Of a stretch of DNA of 64,000 nucleotides, positions 7,401 through 15,830 are shown piece by piece. A model generated the notes under the pieces. That model did no database searches. It worked only from the letters and a program-made list of their open reading frames with translations, and had not been told where the DNA came from. Position numbers and translations under genes: made by a program. The DNA lies in NCBI RefSeq assembly GCF_003350295.1, contig NZ_QLYY01000007.1:245747-309746 (forward strand), read 5' to 3'. Positions within the stretch are counted from its first letter, which is position 1. Every line of letters starts with the position of its first letter. This DNA is from Vibrio tetraodonis (lineage in GTDB: Bacteria; Pseudomonadota; Gammaproteobacteria; Enterobacterales; Vibrionaceae).

Positions 7401-8765
7401 ATGGTAGCAAAAGATAATAGTGAATCTCGGGAACACTTTGGCTCTCGATTGGGTTTTATTTTAGCGGCGGCTGGCGCAGCGGTCGGATTGGGTAATATTT
7501 GGGGATTTCCGACTCAAGCGGCGAGCAATGGTGGAGGCGCGTTTTTGCTGGTCTACCTAGTCATGATTTTGGTTGTCGCTTTTCCTATGCTTGTGGTTGA
7601 GATGGCGATTGGTCGCCATGGACAAGCCAACCCTGTGGATAGTATGCGAGCTCTGACACCTAATTTAGCGATGAAAAAATTTGGTGCTATGGTTGGCTGG
7701 ATTGGTCTGAGTGTCCCTAGTATGGTACTTGCCTTTTACAGTATTGTTGGTGGTTGGCTTATCTGCTTTCTCCTTGGTGCTATCACTGAAATTCTAGGTC
7801 TAGAGTCTGCGACGAAATGGCTTCAAGGGTTTAGTGTCGAGCGCAATTTATTTGGTACTCTAGCTTTTTATGTACTGACGATTTTGATCGTCCAAGGCGG
7901 TGTAAAGCAAGGCATTGAGAAATGGTCAACGCGTCTGATGCCCGCACTATTTGTTCTGTTTGGACTACTTTTTGTTTACATCATGACTCAGAGTGGAGCG
8001 ACAGAAGGGTTAAAGCATTATTTGGTTCCCGACTTTAGTAAGGTGATGGATGGCAAATTGATTTTGGCAGCTATGGGCCAAGGTTTTTTCTCCTTAACCA
8101 TAGGTGGCTGTTCTATGTTGATTTATGGGTCCTACCTGAGTAAGAAAGAAAACCTACCCAAGATGGCGATGCATGTAACCCTTGTTGACACATCGGTTGC
8201 TTTTATCGCTGGCTTGGTGGTTATGCCTGCGATGTTTGTTGCCATGCACAAAGGGGTCCAGATCTATGCAGAGGATGGGTCGTTACTGAGTTCAGATACC
8301 TTAGTGTTTACTGTACTGCCTTTAATGTTTGATAGCCTGGGATTTTTAGGCCAGTTATTTGCTATTGTCTTTTTCACCTTGCTGACGATCGCTGCTTTAA
8401 CCTCATCCATCTCAATGTTGGAGTGTCCAGTGGCTCTAGTGAGTGAAAGACTAGGTACCAAACGCAGTTCGACCAGCTGGATTTTGGGAGGCTTGATTGC
8501 GCTATTTAGTACAGTGATCGTGTTCAATTTTGGCAATCTCTTTGGCTTGGTTGCCACAGTGGCCACTCAATATGTTCAGCCAGTAGCTGCACTTTTATTT
8601 TGTGTATTTGGGGGCTGGGTTTGGAATCGAAGTTCGAAAATCAAAGAATTAGAGCAAGGGTGTCCGGATTTTACTCTCGGTTGGTTTGGAAAACTTTGGC
8701 CTGTATACGTTAAGTTTGTTTGTCCTGTACTAGTTGCTACGGTTATTTGGGCATCATTTAGCTAA
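7401..8765 (+). CDS. Sodium-dependent transporter, NSS/SNF family, probably for an aromatic amino acid
   Basis: A 454-residue polytopic inner-membrane protein of the neurotransmitter:sodium symporter family (LeuT fold). Seen: the unwound TM1 motif LGNIWGFP near residues 30-38 with the following NGGGAFLLVY, QGFFSLTIGGCSMLIYGSYL near 230-250 (TM6 and after), and about 11 hydrophobic segments in all, as in bacterial NSS members. Members take up amino acids with sodium. The substrate cannot be read from the sequence, but the TyrR box upstream points to tyrosine, tryptophan or phenylalanine (inference). The ribosome site is poor at this ATG. Single-gene unit ended by a shared hairpin terminator. 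Confidence 0.9.
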   Translation: MVAKDNSESREHFGSRLGFILAAAGAAVGLGNIWGFPTQAASNGGGAFLLVYLVMILVVAFPMLVVEMAIGRHGQANPVDSMRALTPNLAMKKFGAMVGWIGLSVPSMVLAFYSIVGGWLICFLLGAITEILGLESATKWLQGFSVERNLFGTLAFYVLTILIVQGGVKQGIEKWSTRLMPALFVLFGLLFVYIMTQSGATEGLKHYLVPDFSKVMDGKLILAAMGQGFFSLTIGGCSMLIYGSYLSKKENLPKMAMHVTLVDTSVAFIAGLVVMPAMFVAMHKGVQIYAEDGSLLSSDTLVFTVLPLMFDSLGFLGQLFAIVFFTLLTIAALTSSISMLECPVALVSERLGTKRSSTSWILGGLIALFSTVIVFNFGNLFGLVATVATQYVQPVAALLFCVFGGWVWNRSSKIKELEQGCPDFTLGWFGKLWPVYVKFVCPVLVATVIWASFS

Positions 8766-8774
8766 ATAAAATGG

Positions 8775-8809
8775 CTAGCAACGCCTCATTTGGTATGAGG
8801 TGTTGCTAG
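8775..8809. terminator. Bidirectional terminator between NSS transporter and rim operon
   Basis: CTAGCAACGCCTCA pairs with TGAGGTGTTGCTAG (14 bp, one G-U) around TTTGGTA. Toward the minus strand it is followed by CCATTTTATTT, and it overlaps the stop of the convergent M14 peptidase gene, so it probably serves both directions. Confidence 0.85.
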
Positions 8810-9870
8810 TTGGGTTGAGTAATTTGTCCTGTGGTGAGTGGCTCAAGATCAGCATCTGAGACCTCATCAATAAAATCGCCTACCACTTGCTCTACTTGCT
8901 GATCGTCTTCTTCAAAATAGGCGAGGTGGAAGATGGCATCCCCTTCATTGACCAGTGGCAAGGTTTGTTGCCCGATGACAATCCCCCCTTTACGCGCTTT
9001 TAAAGCGATTTCACTGTGGCCTAAGGGCGCACTAATATAGGCGAGCACTTGCCCTCGAGTGACTTTTTCTCCTAGCGTCACCATAGTTCTTAAAATGCCA
9101 TTACTTTCCGCTCTGAGCCAGTTGGTCGATTTGGCTATTACTGACGTTGGTAAAGTTTTTCTGCTTTTTCGCAGCATTCCTATTGCTTGCATCACACGCT
9201 TAACCCCCAAAAAACCAGCATTTATACATATGGGTTCAAAGCGCAGCGCCTCTCCAGCTTCATAGGTAAGCACAGGAATATTGAGTTGTTCTGCTTCACT
9301 GCGCAGTGAACCGGGCCGTAATGGGGCATCAATAATAACCGGAGTTGCGAAAGCTTGTGCAATACGCAGTGTCTCAGCATTAGTCAGGTTGGCACGAATT
9401 TGCGGTAAGTTAGTTCTGTGAATTGAGCCTGTATGCAGATCAAGGATGTAATCGCAACGCTTCGCTACTTGAGAGAAGAAAGTGTGAGCCATACGAGAGG
9501 CGAGAGAGCCTTTTTCGCTACCGGGAAAGCAGCGGTTTAGATCTCGCCTGTCGGGAAGGTAACGTGATTTGTGAATGAAACCAAAAACGTTAACTATGGG
9601 GACTGCAATGAGTGTACCTTTGAGTTTATCGATCTCTATGGTGTCTATTAGCTGGCGAACAATTTCAACCCCGTTCAGCTCATCGCCATGGATGGCGGCG
9701 TTAACCATAAGTACAGGACCAGCCAGCCTTCCATGAATTATTTCTACTGGGAAGGATAGAGGAGAGTGCGTATAGAGTTTGGCGGCCTCCAATTCAATGA
9801 CTTTTCTCTCGCCGGGTAATATTGATTGACCGAGAAACTCAAATGCGTGATTTTTTTTAGCCTTTGCCAC
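8806..9870 (-). CDS. Succinylglutamate desuccinylase/aspartoacylase family (M14) metallohydrolase
   Basis: A 354-residue zinc-dependent hydrolase of the AstE/AspA branch of M14. Zinc-site motifs are [11 protein letters not shown] (His and Glu ligands) and LDLHTGSIH (His ligand); a later YEAGE holds a candidate catalytic glutamate. A C-terminal domain resembles a biotinyl/lipoyl-like beta sandwich ([14 protein letters not shown]). I start it at GTG (9870-9868), because AAAAGGA lies about 9 bases upstream and the overlap with rimK falls to 14 bases; a TTG at 9915 would overlap rimK by 59. Last gene of the rimB-rimK unit. In that setting it may remove or process glutamate additions made by RimK, but this is inference. 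Confidence 0.85.
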   Translation of the reverse strand: MAKAKKNHAFEFLGQSILPGERKVIELEAAKLYTHSPLSFPVEIIHGRLAGPVLMVNAAIHGDELNGVEIVRQLIDTIEIDKLKGTLIAVPIVNVFGFIHKSRYLPDRRDLNRCFPGSEKGSLASRMAHTFFSQVAKRCDYILDLHTGSIHRTNLPQIRANLTNAETLRIAQAFATPVIIDAPLRPGSLRSEAEQLNIPVLTYEAGEALRFEPICINAGFLGVKRVMQAIGMLRKSRKTLPTSVIAKSTNWLRAESNGILRTMVTLGEKVTRGQVLAYISAPLGHSEIALKARKGGIVIGQQTLPLVNEGDAIFHLAYFEEDDQQVEQVVGDFIDEVSDADLEPLTTGQITQPN

Positions 9871-10762
9871 GAGTTTGTGTCCTTTTACTTGCTGCGTTTT
9901 TTTGGATAAATTCAATGATCATTCCAGCAATGTCTTTTCCAGTTGCAGTTTCGATACCTTCTAGGCCTGGAGAGGAGTTAACTTCCATAACCAATGGCCC
10001 TCGAGAAGATCTCAATAGATCGACACCAGCAACATTTAGTCCCATTATTTTAGCTGCTGCAACAGCAGTTCGGCGCTCTTGTGGGGTAATTTTTGTTAAA
10101 GATGCACTGCCACCGCGATGCAAATTAGAGCGAAACTCTCCTTCTGCACCTTGGCGTTTCATGGATGCAATTACTTTATCTCCGAGAACAAAACAGCGTA
10201 CATCGGCACCCTCGGCTTCCTTGATGTACTCCTGAACCATAATGTTTGCTTTAAGGCCCATAAAAGCTTCAATCACACTTTCTGCTGCTTTACGTGTCTC
10301 TGCCAGTACTACACCTATGCCTTGAGTACCTTCGAGCAGCTTGATAACAACAGGCGTCCCGCCCACCATTTCTAAGAGATCTTTAACATCATCAGGTTTA
10401 CTGGCAAAACCTGTGATTGGCATCCCTACGCCTTTACGAGATAACAGTTGCATTGAGCGAAGTTTGTCGCGTGAGCGAGTGATAGCAACGGATTCGTTGA
10501 CAGGGTAGACCCCCATCATTTCAAACTGACGTAGAACGGCTGTGCCATAGAAAGTAACCGAAGCTCCGATTCTTGGGATCACGGCATCGAACCCAGAAAG
10601 TTCTTCCCCTTTGAAGTGAATTTGAGGCTTGTCTGAGTTGATATTCATGTAACAACGTAGGGCATCAATCACTTTGACTTCATGTCCTCTGTCTTGTGCC
10701 GCTTCTATCAAACGTTGAGTAGAATACAACTGAGCATTACGTGAAAGGATACCTATTTTCAT
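9857..10762 (-). CDS. rimK: Ribosomal protein S6 modification protein, ATP-grasp glutamate ligase
   Basis: A 301-residue ATP-grasp enzyme that adds glutamate residues to the C-terminus of ribosomal protein S6 and can make poly-glutamate. Seen: the N-terminal [18 protein letters not shown] segment, the central [13 protein letters not shown] glycine-rich loop, the VQEYI hinge, and the C-terminal metal and phosphate site [14 protein letters not shown]. Length equals E. coli RimK (300). The start overlaps the rimB-like stop as ATGA, so translation is coupled. It forms one operon with a small protease-like protein upstream and an M14 hydrolase downstream, reminiscent of the rimABK operon of Pseudomonas. 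Confidence 0.95.
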   Translation of the reverse strand: MKIGILSRNAQLYSTQRLIEAAQDRGHEVKVIDALRCYMNINSDKPQIHFKGEELSGFDAVIPRIGASVTFYGTAVLRQFEMMGVYPVNESVAITRSRDKLRSMQLLSRKGVGMPITGFASKPDDVKDLLEMVGGTPVVIKLLEGTQGIGVVLAETRKAAESVIEAFMGLKANIMVQEYIKEAEGADVRCFVLGDKVIASMKRQGAEGEFRSNLHRGGSASLTKITPQERRTAVAAAKIMGLNVAGVDLLRSSRGPLVMEVNSSPGLEGIETATGKDIAGMIIEFIQKNAASKRTQTRGKG

Positions 10763-11205
10763 TGGCTTCTGTCCTTAAAGGGGATTAAATATGACTGACT
10801 TGGATCAACGACAATGCGTTTACCCATGGCTGTTCTTCCTAGAAGCATGCGAAATGACATATTTTCACGATTGGTGAGAGTGATTTCTATTGGCCAAGTT
10901 TGCCCTCCCAATGAGCATATGGACTCAATTACGTAGCGAGACTCTTCATGTCCTCCAGAGTCTCTGACGATTCGCTCGTCAATAATTGCTGCCTCACAGA
11001 TGATTTCTTCTTCGGTATTGCGTTGTACGGGATGAAGCCAAAACCGAACCCAAGGAGTATTGTGCTTCTCAAATTTTTCCATCCTAAAGGTGTGAAGGCA
11101 TGACGTGCGTGCCCCTGTATCCACTTTGGCATTTATCTGGGCTATTCCAAGCTCAGGCAGGCTCACCGTCTCTCGCCAACCAAGAACCATTTTTTCTTTT
11201 ATCAC
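10759..11205 (-). CDS. RimB-like retropepsin-type protease (Zn_protease/DUF785 family)
   Basis: A small protein of the family annotated as ATP-dependent zinc protease (Pfam PF05618), whose fold resembles aspartic retropepsins. The key motif [12 protein letters not shown] carries the DTGA catalytic-like triad, and MLLGRTAMG is a second conserved block. In Pseudomonas a member (RimB) works with RimK on S6 glutamation. The start is uncertain: GTG at 11223 has no ribosome site, GTG at 11205 has AGGGT about 9 bases upstream, and ATG at 11190 is also possible. I use 11205 (148 residues), which gives [13 protein letters not shown]. First gene of the unit. Confidence 0.8.
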   Translation of the reverse strand: MIKEKMVLGWRETVSLPELGIAQINAKVDTGARTSCLHTFRMEKFEKHNTPWVRFWLHPVQRNTEEEIICEAAIIDERIVRDSGGHEESRYVIESICSLGGQTWPIEITLTNRENMSFRMLLGRTAMGKRIVVDPSQSYLIPFKDRSQ

Positions 11206-11483
11206 TATTCTAACCCTAACCACGATTTACAGAACCACATTAACAAATTGTTTTTCATGATAAAAATCTTGTTAAGAATGGCTAACTGTCAGTTCTAACT
11301 TAGGGGGCTATCCTAGCAATATGGGAGAGATTGGACGAACAGAAAAGCTCATCGTGACGACAAATAATATTTATCGGAGGCATAGGATAAATGATGTGTT
11401 GAAGGGGATATCCGATAGGTATGTACACATACAGAGGCGCTTTGTTTGCCCCTGTAGTGCACTATTAATTGAAGTTGAAGGGA

Positions 11484-12956
11484 TTATCTTTTTTCTGGAA
11501 TGGCTTCGAGCAAAGCGACCATTTGTTCCCAATAGAGAGCCACGGTGTCAATTTTGACTTTCTCATCAGGAGAGTGGGGAAACTTGATGGTTGGGCCGAA
11601 TGAGACCATATCCATATTAGGGTAAGGCTTTTTGAATAACCCACACTCTAAGCCCGCGTGTATTACCATAATATTTGGCTTGTGACCGTATATGCCTTGA
11701 TACATCTCGCGAAAGATTGACATGATTTCTGAATCGGGATCTGGTTTCCACCCTGGGTAGGCACCGGAAAATTCAATGTTTGCATTGGCAAGTTCAGCAA
11801 TTGAACTCAACATACTCTCAACTTGGCTGCGTCCTGAATCAATTAAAGAGCGCACCAAACAAAGGATTTTGATGGTCTTTTCTTGCGTGCTAATTACACC
11901 CACATTTAGAGAGGTTTCAACCACACCTTTGATGTCATCACTCATACGAATGACTCCGTTCGGGCATGCATTAAGCGCCGCTATAAAGCGTTGTTGATCG
12001 ACGATTGCAATCACTTCTTGGCTCGATTCAACGTTTTGATTTAGTGAAATGATGCTGGTTTCTGTTTTTCCCAACTCTTGCTGTATTTGGTTTGTATAGG
12101 CATCAAATAAGTCTGACAATTTAGATTCATTGTCAGCTGGAATCGCAACGGTCACAAAAGCTTCGCGCGGAATAGCATTACGCAGTGTTCCGCCGCGAAA
12201 TTCAACTATACGCAGGTCGAGCTCTTGAGCGTGGCCAGCAAGAAAACGAGCGATGAGTTTATTGGCGTTACCACGCCCTGTATGTATGTCACAGCCAGAA
12301 TGACCACCTTTTAGCCCCTTCAAGGTTAACTGATGAGTTGTGTAGCCACTCGGGATTGCTTCACGCTGAATATCGAAGGAGATTTCACCATCTACACCGC
12401 CAGCGCAGCCCATATAAACTTCGCCTTCCTGCTCTGAGTCAGTATTAAGCAGGATCTCGCCTTCTAGCCAGCCTGCTTCAAGTCCGAAGGCGCCTGTCAT
12501 ACCTGCTTCTTCATCGATAGTAAGTAAAACCTCTAGTGGTCCATGTTTAATATCATTGGAAGCCAGTACAGCCAAGCATGATGCCATACCCATACCATTG
12601 TCAGCACCGAGAGTTGTACCTTTTGCCGTTACCCATTCGCCATCAATATAAGGCTGGATTGGATCTTTAGCAAAATCGTGATCTGTGTCCTCATTTTTCT
12701 GCGGCACCATATCAATGTGAGCTTGGAGTACCACGCCTTTTTTATGTTCCATTCCCGATGTTGCGGTTTTTTTGATAAAAACATTACCCACAGGATCACG
12801 CCGGACATCTAGGTTTTGTTCTTTTGCCCAGTTGACTATGTACTGGGCCAATGCTTCTTCATGCTTAGAAGGATGAGGAATTGAGCAAATTTTATCGAAA
12901 AACTGCCATACGACGCTTGGTGATAAGCCGCTAACTTCAGAATGAAATTCAGACAC
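11484..12956 (-). CDS. pepD: Cytosol non-specific dipeptidase (aminoacyl-histidine dipeptidase)
   Basis: An M20-family di-zinc dipeptidase of 490 residues that splits Xaa-His and many other dipeptides in the cytoplasm. Seen metal and catalytic motifs: QAHIDMVPQ near 78-86, LGADNGMGMA near 117, DEEAGMTGAFG near 148 (catalytic and metal glutamates), NTDSEQEGEV near 170, GGHSGCDIHTGRGNANK near 217 and FPHSPDEKV near 460 (last metal histidine). Length equals the family norm. The start is GTG, well supported by AAAGGAG six bases upstream. Single-gene unit, transcribed away from the purine permease region. Confidence 0.95.
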   Translation of the reverse strand: MSEFHSEVSGLSPSVVWQFFDKICSIPHPSKHEEALAQYIVNWAKEQNLDVRRDPVGNVFIKKTATSGMEHKKGVVLQAHIDMVPQKNEDTDHDFAKDPIQPYIDGEWVTAKGTTLGADNGMGMASCLAVLASNDIKHGPLEVLLTIDEEAGMTGAFGLEAGWLEGEILLNTDSEQEGEVYMGCAGGVDGEISFDIQREAIPSGYTTHQLTLKGLKGGHSGCDIHTGRGNANKLIARFLAGHAQELDLRIVEFRGGTLRNAIPREAFVTVAIPADNESKLSDLFDAYTNQIQQELGKTETSIISLNQNVESSQEVIAIVDQQRFIAALNACPNGVIRMSDDIKGVVETSLNVGVISTQEKTIKILCLVRSLIDSGRSQVESMLSSIAELANANIEFSGAYPGWKPDPDSEIMSIFREMYQGIYGHKPNIMVIHAGLECGLFKKPYPNMDMVSFGPTIKFPHSPDEKVKIDTVALYWEQMVALLEAIPEKR

Positions 12957-13252
12957 AGGTGACTCCTTTACTGTGATAGTGCCAAGATTTGGGCATGTAA
13001 TGCTAACCGCTCGTTGTCATACATGGCTCTAGTTGGCGCACGAATTAGAGCATTTGAGAATATCATTCATTACTGCAACCTAGTAGTAAAAGTGAACAAA
13101 AAACCGTTTTATCATCACAATTGTCATGATTGAGTATATGATATTGAGCTCGTATTTTGGAGAGTTTAAAACTGATAGTAATGTAATTAAATTACAAAGA
13201 TGGCGAAATTACTCTTTTTTGATTAAGTTTTTGTGATTTCAATCTTCAATTG
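12957..13252. other. Spacer upstream of pepD
   Basis: AT-rich, no open frame of note. It must hold the pepD promoter on the minus strand, but I cannot pick a clear -35/-10 pair. Confidence 0.4.
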
Positions 13253-13280
13253 TTGTAATAAAACCTCTTTTTGCTATAGT
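13253..13280 (+). promoter_or_regulatory. Sigma-70 extended -10 promoter of an RNA unit
   Basis: TTGTAA (13253-13258), a 16-base spacer and TATAGT (13275-13280) preceded by TG at the extended -10 position. Predicted start near 13287. No long reading frame follows, only two mini frames and a terminator. Confidence 0.6.
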
Positions 13281-13286
13281 CAGGAA

Positions 13287-13601
13287 CTAACTTCTGCAGT
13301 GAAGATAAAATGTTCAAGGGAAGAGTTCGCTGTGTCGCCTCCAAGAAACTGAGAAAGCAATCTAGATTGTTTTTTAATTGAATTAGAAGGTGATGGTTAT
13401 GAAAGGTTTGCCAAGTGCAAAATTCTAGATAAGCAACTCTATTTACATTGGCGATTTTGTCTATTCATCTAGTTTTGATTATTTAACTTAGACAGAGATT
13501 CCTGGATGAAGTTTATATACCCCCTATTAATTAGAATTTTGTCTCAGTCATCTTGTCACTGATATGAATCAACCGCCACTCAAATTGAGTGGCGTTTTTT
13601 T
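13287..13601 (+). ncRNA. Candidate small RNA or leader RNA with two mini-frames
   Basis: The segment runs from a good promoter to a strong terminator (13574-13601) in the spacer between pepD and the purine permease. It contains a 23-codon basic frame (13310-13381, MFKGRVRCVASKK start) and a 9-codon frame (13399-13428, MKGLPSAKF) with AAGG 8 bases upstream. A weak stem CAATC-TA-GATTG followed by TTTTTT near 13359-13375 might end a shorter RNA of about 90 bases. I could not match it to any named Vibrio small RNA or riboswitch. Alternatives are a dual-function RNA, or a decayed gene. Confidence 0.45.
13574..13601 (+). terminator. Strong intrinsic terminator of the RNA unit
   Basis: CGCCACTC and GAGTGGCG pair around AAATT (extendable by two A-T pairs) and are followed by seven T. 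There is no ordinary gene upstream on this strand, which is why a non-coding transcript is inferred. Confidence 0.9.
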
Positions 13602-13728
13602 ATTACTCTATGAACTTAAAGATGTTTTTGATTTAGTGATATTGTTTCACATTATTTGAGCTGAAATATTATAAATAGATTACTTTCTTACAGATGAAAT
13701 CTGTCTGGAATTTGAAAATATTAAATTC

Positions 13729-13734
13729 TATAAT
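13729..13734 (+). promoter_or_regulatory. Likely -10 element of the purine permease promoter
   Basis: TATAAT, with only a weak -35 (TGGAAT, 17 bases upstream). The PurR operator begins about 15 bases downstream, so it would cover the region just after the transcription start. Confidence 0.5.
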
Positions 13735-13748
13735 TCCGCCAATCGATT

Positions 13749-13764
13749 ACGCAACCGTTTACTT
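13749..13764. promoter_or_regulatory. PurR operator upstream of the purine permease
   Basis: ACGCAACCGTTTACTT fits every fixed position of the PurR consensus ANGCAANCGNTTNCNT. It lies 21 bases before the ATG. PurR with a purine co-repressor would shut off uptake genes when hypoxanthine or guanine is plentiful. Confidence 0.8.
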
Positions 13765-13785
13765 TTTCACCTTTGGAATTCGATT

Positions 13786-15075
13786 ATGCTCGAAAAAATC
13801 TTTAAGCTCAGTGAACACGGCACAAGTGTAAAAACTGAGATCCTTGCCGGTCTAACAACCTTCTTGACCATGGCTTACATTATCTTTGTTAATCCTGCAA
13901 TTTTAGCGGATGCGGGCATGGATCATGGTGCGGTATTTGTAGCGACCTGTTTAGCAGCTGCGATCGGTTGCTTTATCATGGGGTTTGTTGCTAATTATCC
14001 TATCGCACAAGCACCGGGTATGGGGCTGAATGCTTTCTTTACTTATGCTGTTGTGCTTGGTATGGGGTACACTTGGCAAGTTGCATTAGCCGCAGTATTT
14101 GTGTCTGGTTTACTGTTTATTCTTCTGAGTGTCTTTAAGATTCGTGAGTGGATAATTCATTCTATTCCATTGTCACTACGTACGGGCATCTCTGCGGGTA
14201 TTGGGCTTTTTCTTGCTTTTATCGCGTTAAAAAATGCTGGCATAGTGGTTGATAACCCAGCTACCTTAGTATCATTAGGCGCTATTACATCATTGCCTGC
14301 TGTATTGGCATCAATAGGCTTTTTCCTAACTATTGCTTTAGTCAATCGTGGCATCAAAGGTGCGGTTATGATTGCTATCTTAGCGGTGACGGGACTGGGT
14401 TTGGCATTTGGTGATGTTCAATGGGCGGGTATTATGTCCACACCGCCGAGTATCGCACCTACTTTTCTGCAACTGGATTTCTCCGCTGTATTCGAAGTGG
14501 GTATGATTTCAGTTGTCTTCGCTTTTTTGTTTGTCGACCTATTTGACACCGCTGGTACCTTAGTGGGTGTTACGCAAAAAGCGGGCTTAATGGATAAAGA
14601 TGGCAAAATCCCTCGTTTAAGCAAAGCGCTGTTGGCTGACTCAACCGCGACGTCTGTCGGGGCTTTGCTTGGAACATCCAACACCACATCTTACATTGAG
14701 AGTGTTTCGGGTGTGTCAGCTGGTGGCCGTACGGGTTTAACTGCTGTTGTTGTTGGTATTTTATTCTTACTTGCTTTATTCTTCTCTCCTTTGGCAGGAA
14801 TGATTCCAGCCTATGCGACGGCTGGTGCGCTATTTTACGTAGCAATCTTGATGTTGTCAGGGTTAGCAAACATCGATTGGCAGGATTTAACGGAAGCGGC
14901 TCCTGTGGTTGTGACATGTTTGTTGATGCCGTTAACTTTCTCAATCGCTGAAGGTATTTCGTTGGGCTTTATTGCTTATGCGGCAATAAAGTTATGCAGC
15001 GGAAAAGGTCGAGATGTTTCTCTTAGTGTTTGGGTTATGTCATTAGTCTTTATCATCAAGTACATGGTTGCTTAG
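13786..15075 (+). CDS. NCS2-family purine (adenine/hypoxanthine/guanine) permease, AzgA-like
   Basis: A 429-residue polytopic transporter of the AzgA-like branch of NCS2, importing purine bases by proton symport. Seen: GLTTFLTMAYIIFVNPAIL near residue 21, the TM3 region QAPGMGLNAFF near 78-88, FVDLFDTAGTLVGVTQKAGLMD near 247, and GTSNTTSYIESVSGVSAGGRTGLTAVVVG near 295, the conserved substrate region. About 12-14 hydrophobic segments are present. It lies just upstream of gpt, so uptake and phosphoribosylation of purine bases are adjacent. PurR control is suggested by the operator. Exact substrate not determined. Confidence 0.9.
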   Translation: MLEKIFKLSEHGTSVKTEILAGLTTFLTMAYIIFVNPAILADAGMDHGAVFVATCLAAAIGCFIMGFVANYPIAQAPGMGLNAFFTYAVVLGMGYTWQVALAAVFVSGLLFILLSVFKIREWIIHSIPLSLRTGISAGIGLFLAFIALKNAGIVVDNPATLVSLGAITSLPAVLASIGFFLTIALVNRGIKGAVMIAILAVTGLGLAFGDVQWAGIMSTPPSIAPTFLQLDFSAVFEVGMISVVFAFLFVDLFDTAGTLVGVTQKAGLMDKDGKIPRLSKALLADSTATSVGALLGTSNTTSYIESVSGVSAGGRTGLTAVVVGILFLLALFFSPLAGMIPAYATAGALFYVAILMLSGLANIDWQDLTEAAPVVVTCLLMPLTFSIAEGISLGFIAYAAIKLCSGKGRDVSLSVWVMSLVFIIKYMVA

Positions 15076-15141
15076 CGCTTTTCATACTTGCTAATCGGAA
15101 TCAATCTATGCAGTGGCAAGTTTAATTATTGGGTTATTACA

Positions 15142-15606
15142 ATGACTAAGAAGTTCATTATTACGTGGGATCAAATGCACGCATACTGCCGGGAACTTGC
15201 TGAGAAGCAAATGCCAGCAGAACAGTGGAAAGGGATATGGGCTGTGAGTCGAGGTGGTCTTGTTCCCGGAGCGATTTTAGCTCGTGAATTGGGTATTCGC
15301 TATGTCGATACCATTTGTATTTCCAGTTACGATCATGATCACCAACGCGACATGAGTGTTCTCAAAGCGCCTGAAGGTGATGGTGAAGGTTATTTAATCG
15401 TCGAAGATCTGGTAGACAGTGGTGATACGGCGCGTAAGTTACGTGAACTTTATCCAAGAGCGAAACTTATTGCGGTTTGTGCTAAACCTTCCGGTGCGCT
15501 TCTTCTTGATGATTATGTGGTAGATATTGAACAAGAAACATGGATAGAGCAACCTTGGGATATGTCGATTCAGTACATTGAACCAATAAACCGCAAGCAA
15601 AAATAA
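15142..15606 (+). CDS. gpt: Xanthine-guanine phosphoribosyltransferase
   Basis: A 154-residue purine salvage enzyme that converts guanine, xanthine and hypoxanthine with PRPP to nucleotides. The PRPP-binding motif [14 protein letters not shown] lies near residue 85 and the purine-loop region CAKPSGALL near 118. Length and sequence fit E. coli Gpt (152). I use the ATG at 15142 (MTKKFIITW) rather than a TTG 54 bases upstream, which would add residues not found in the family. It follows the purine permease by 66 bases and probably shares its transcript, closed by the terminator at 15674. Confidence 0.95.
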   Translation: MTKKFIITWDQMHAYCRELAEKQMPAEQWKGIWAVSRGGLVPGAILARELGIRYVDTICISSYDHDHQRDMSVLKAPEGDGEGYLIVEDLVDSGDTARKLRELYPRAKLIAVCAKPSGALLLDDYVVDIEQETWIEQPWDMSIQYIEPINRKQK

Positions 15607-15673
15607 TTTGATTAAAACCAGAACCCTTGTCTTGCTGTGCAAAACACGGAACTAATGGAATGGAATCAGACTT

Positions 15674-15698
15674 AAATGGCCCCTAGTGGGTCATTTTT
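15674..15698 (+). terminator. Terminator after gpt
   Basis: AAATGGCCC and GGGTCATTT pair (one G-U) around CTAGT and are followed by T residues. Confidence 0.75.
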
Positions 15699-15830
15699 GG
15701 TTTGTCTTTTCCGGCGCGCTTATTTTGATTTTCAGCTGAATGTGAACTTGTATGTTAAACAACAAACCAGATCTGATTTTTAATCCAACCCATGTATACA
15801 ATGTAGAAAACTTAATAACTAGGCCATGTC

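Noticed and set aside
11321..11557. 78-codon plus-strand frame
   Set aside because: Overlaps the 3' end of pepD on the other strand and has no recognisable domain.
13600..13785. Purine riboswitch before the permease
   Set aside because: Searched by eye for the conserved purine aptamer core; not found. The PurR operator explains control.
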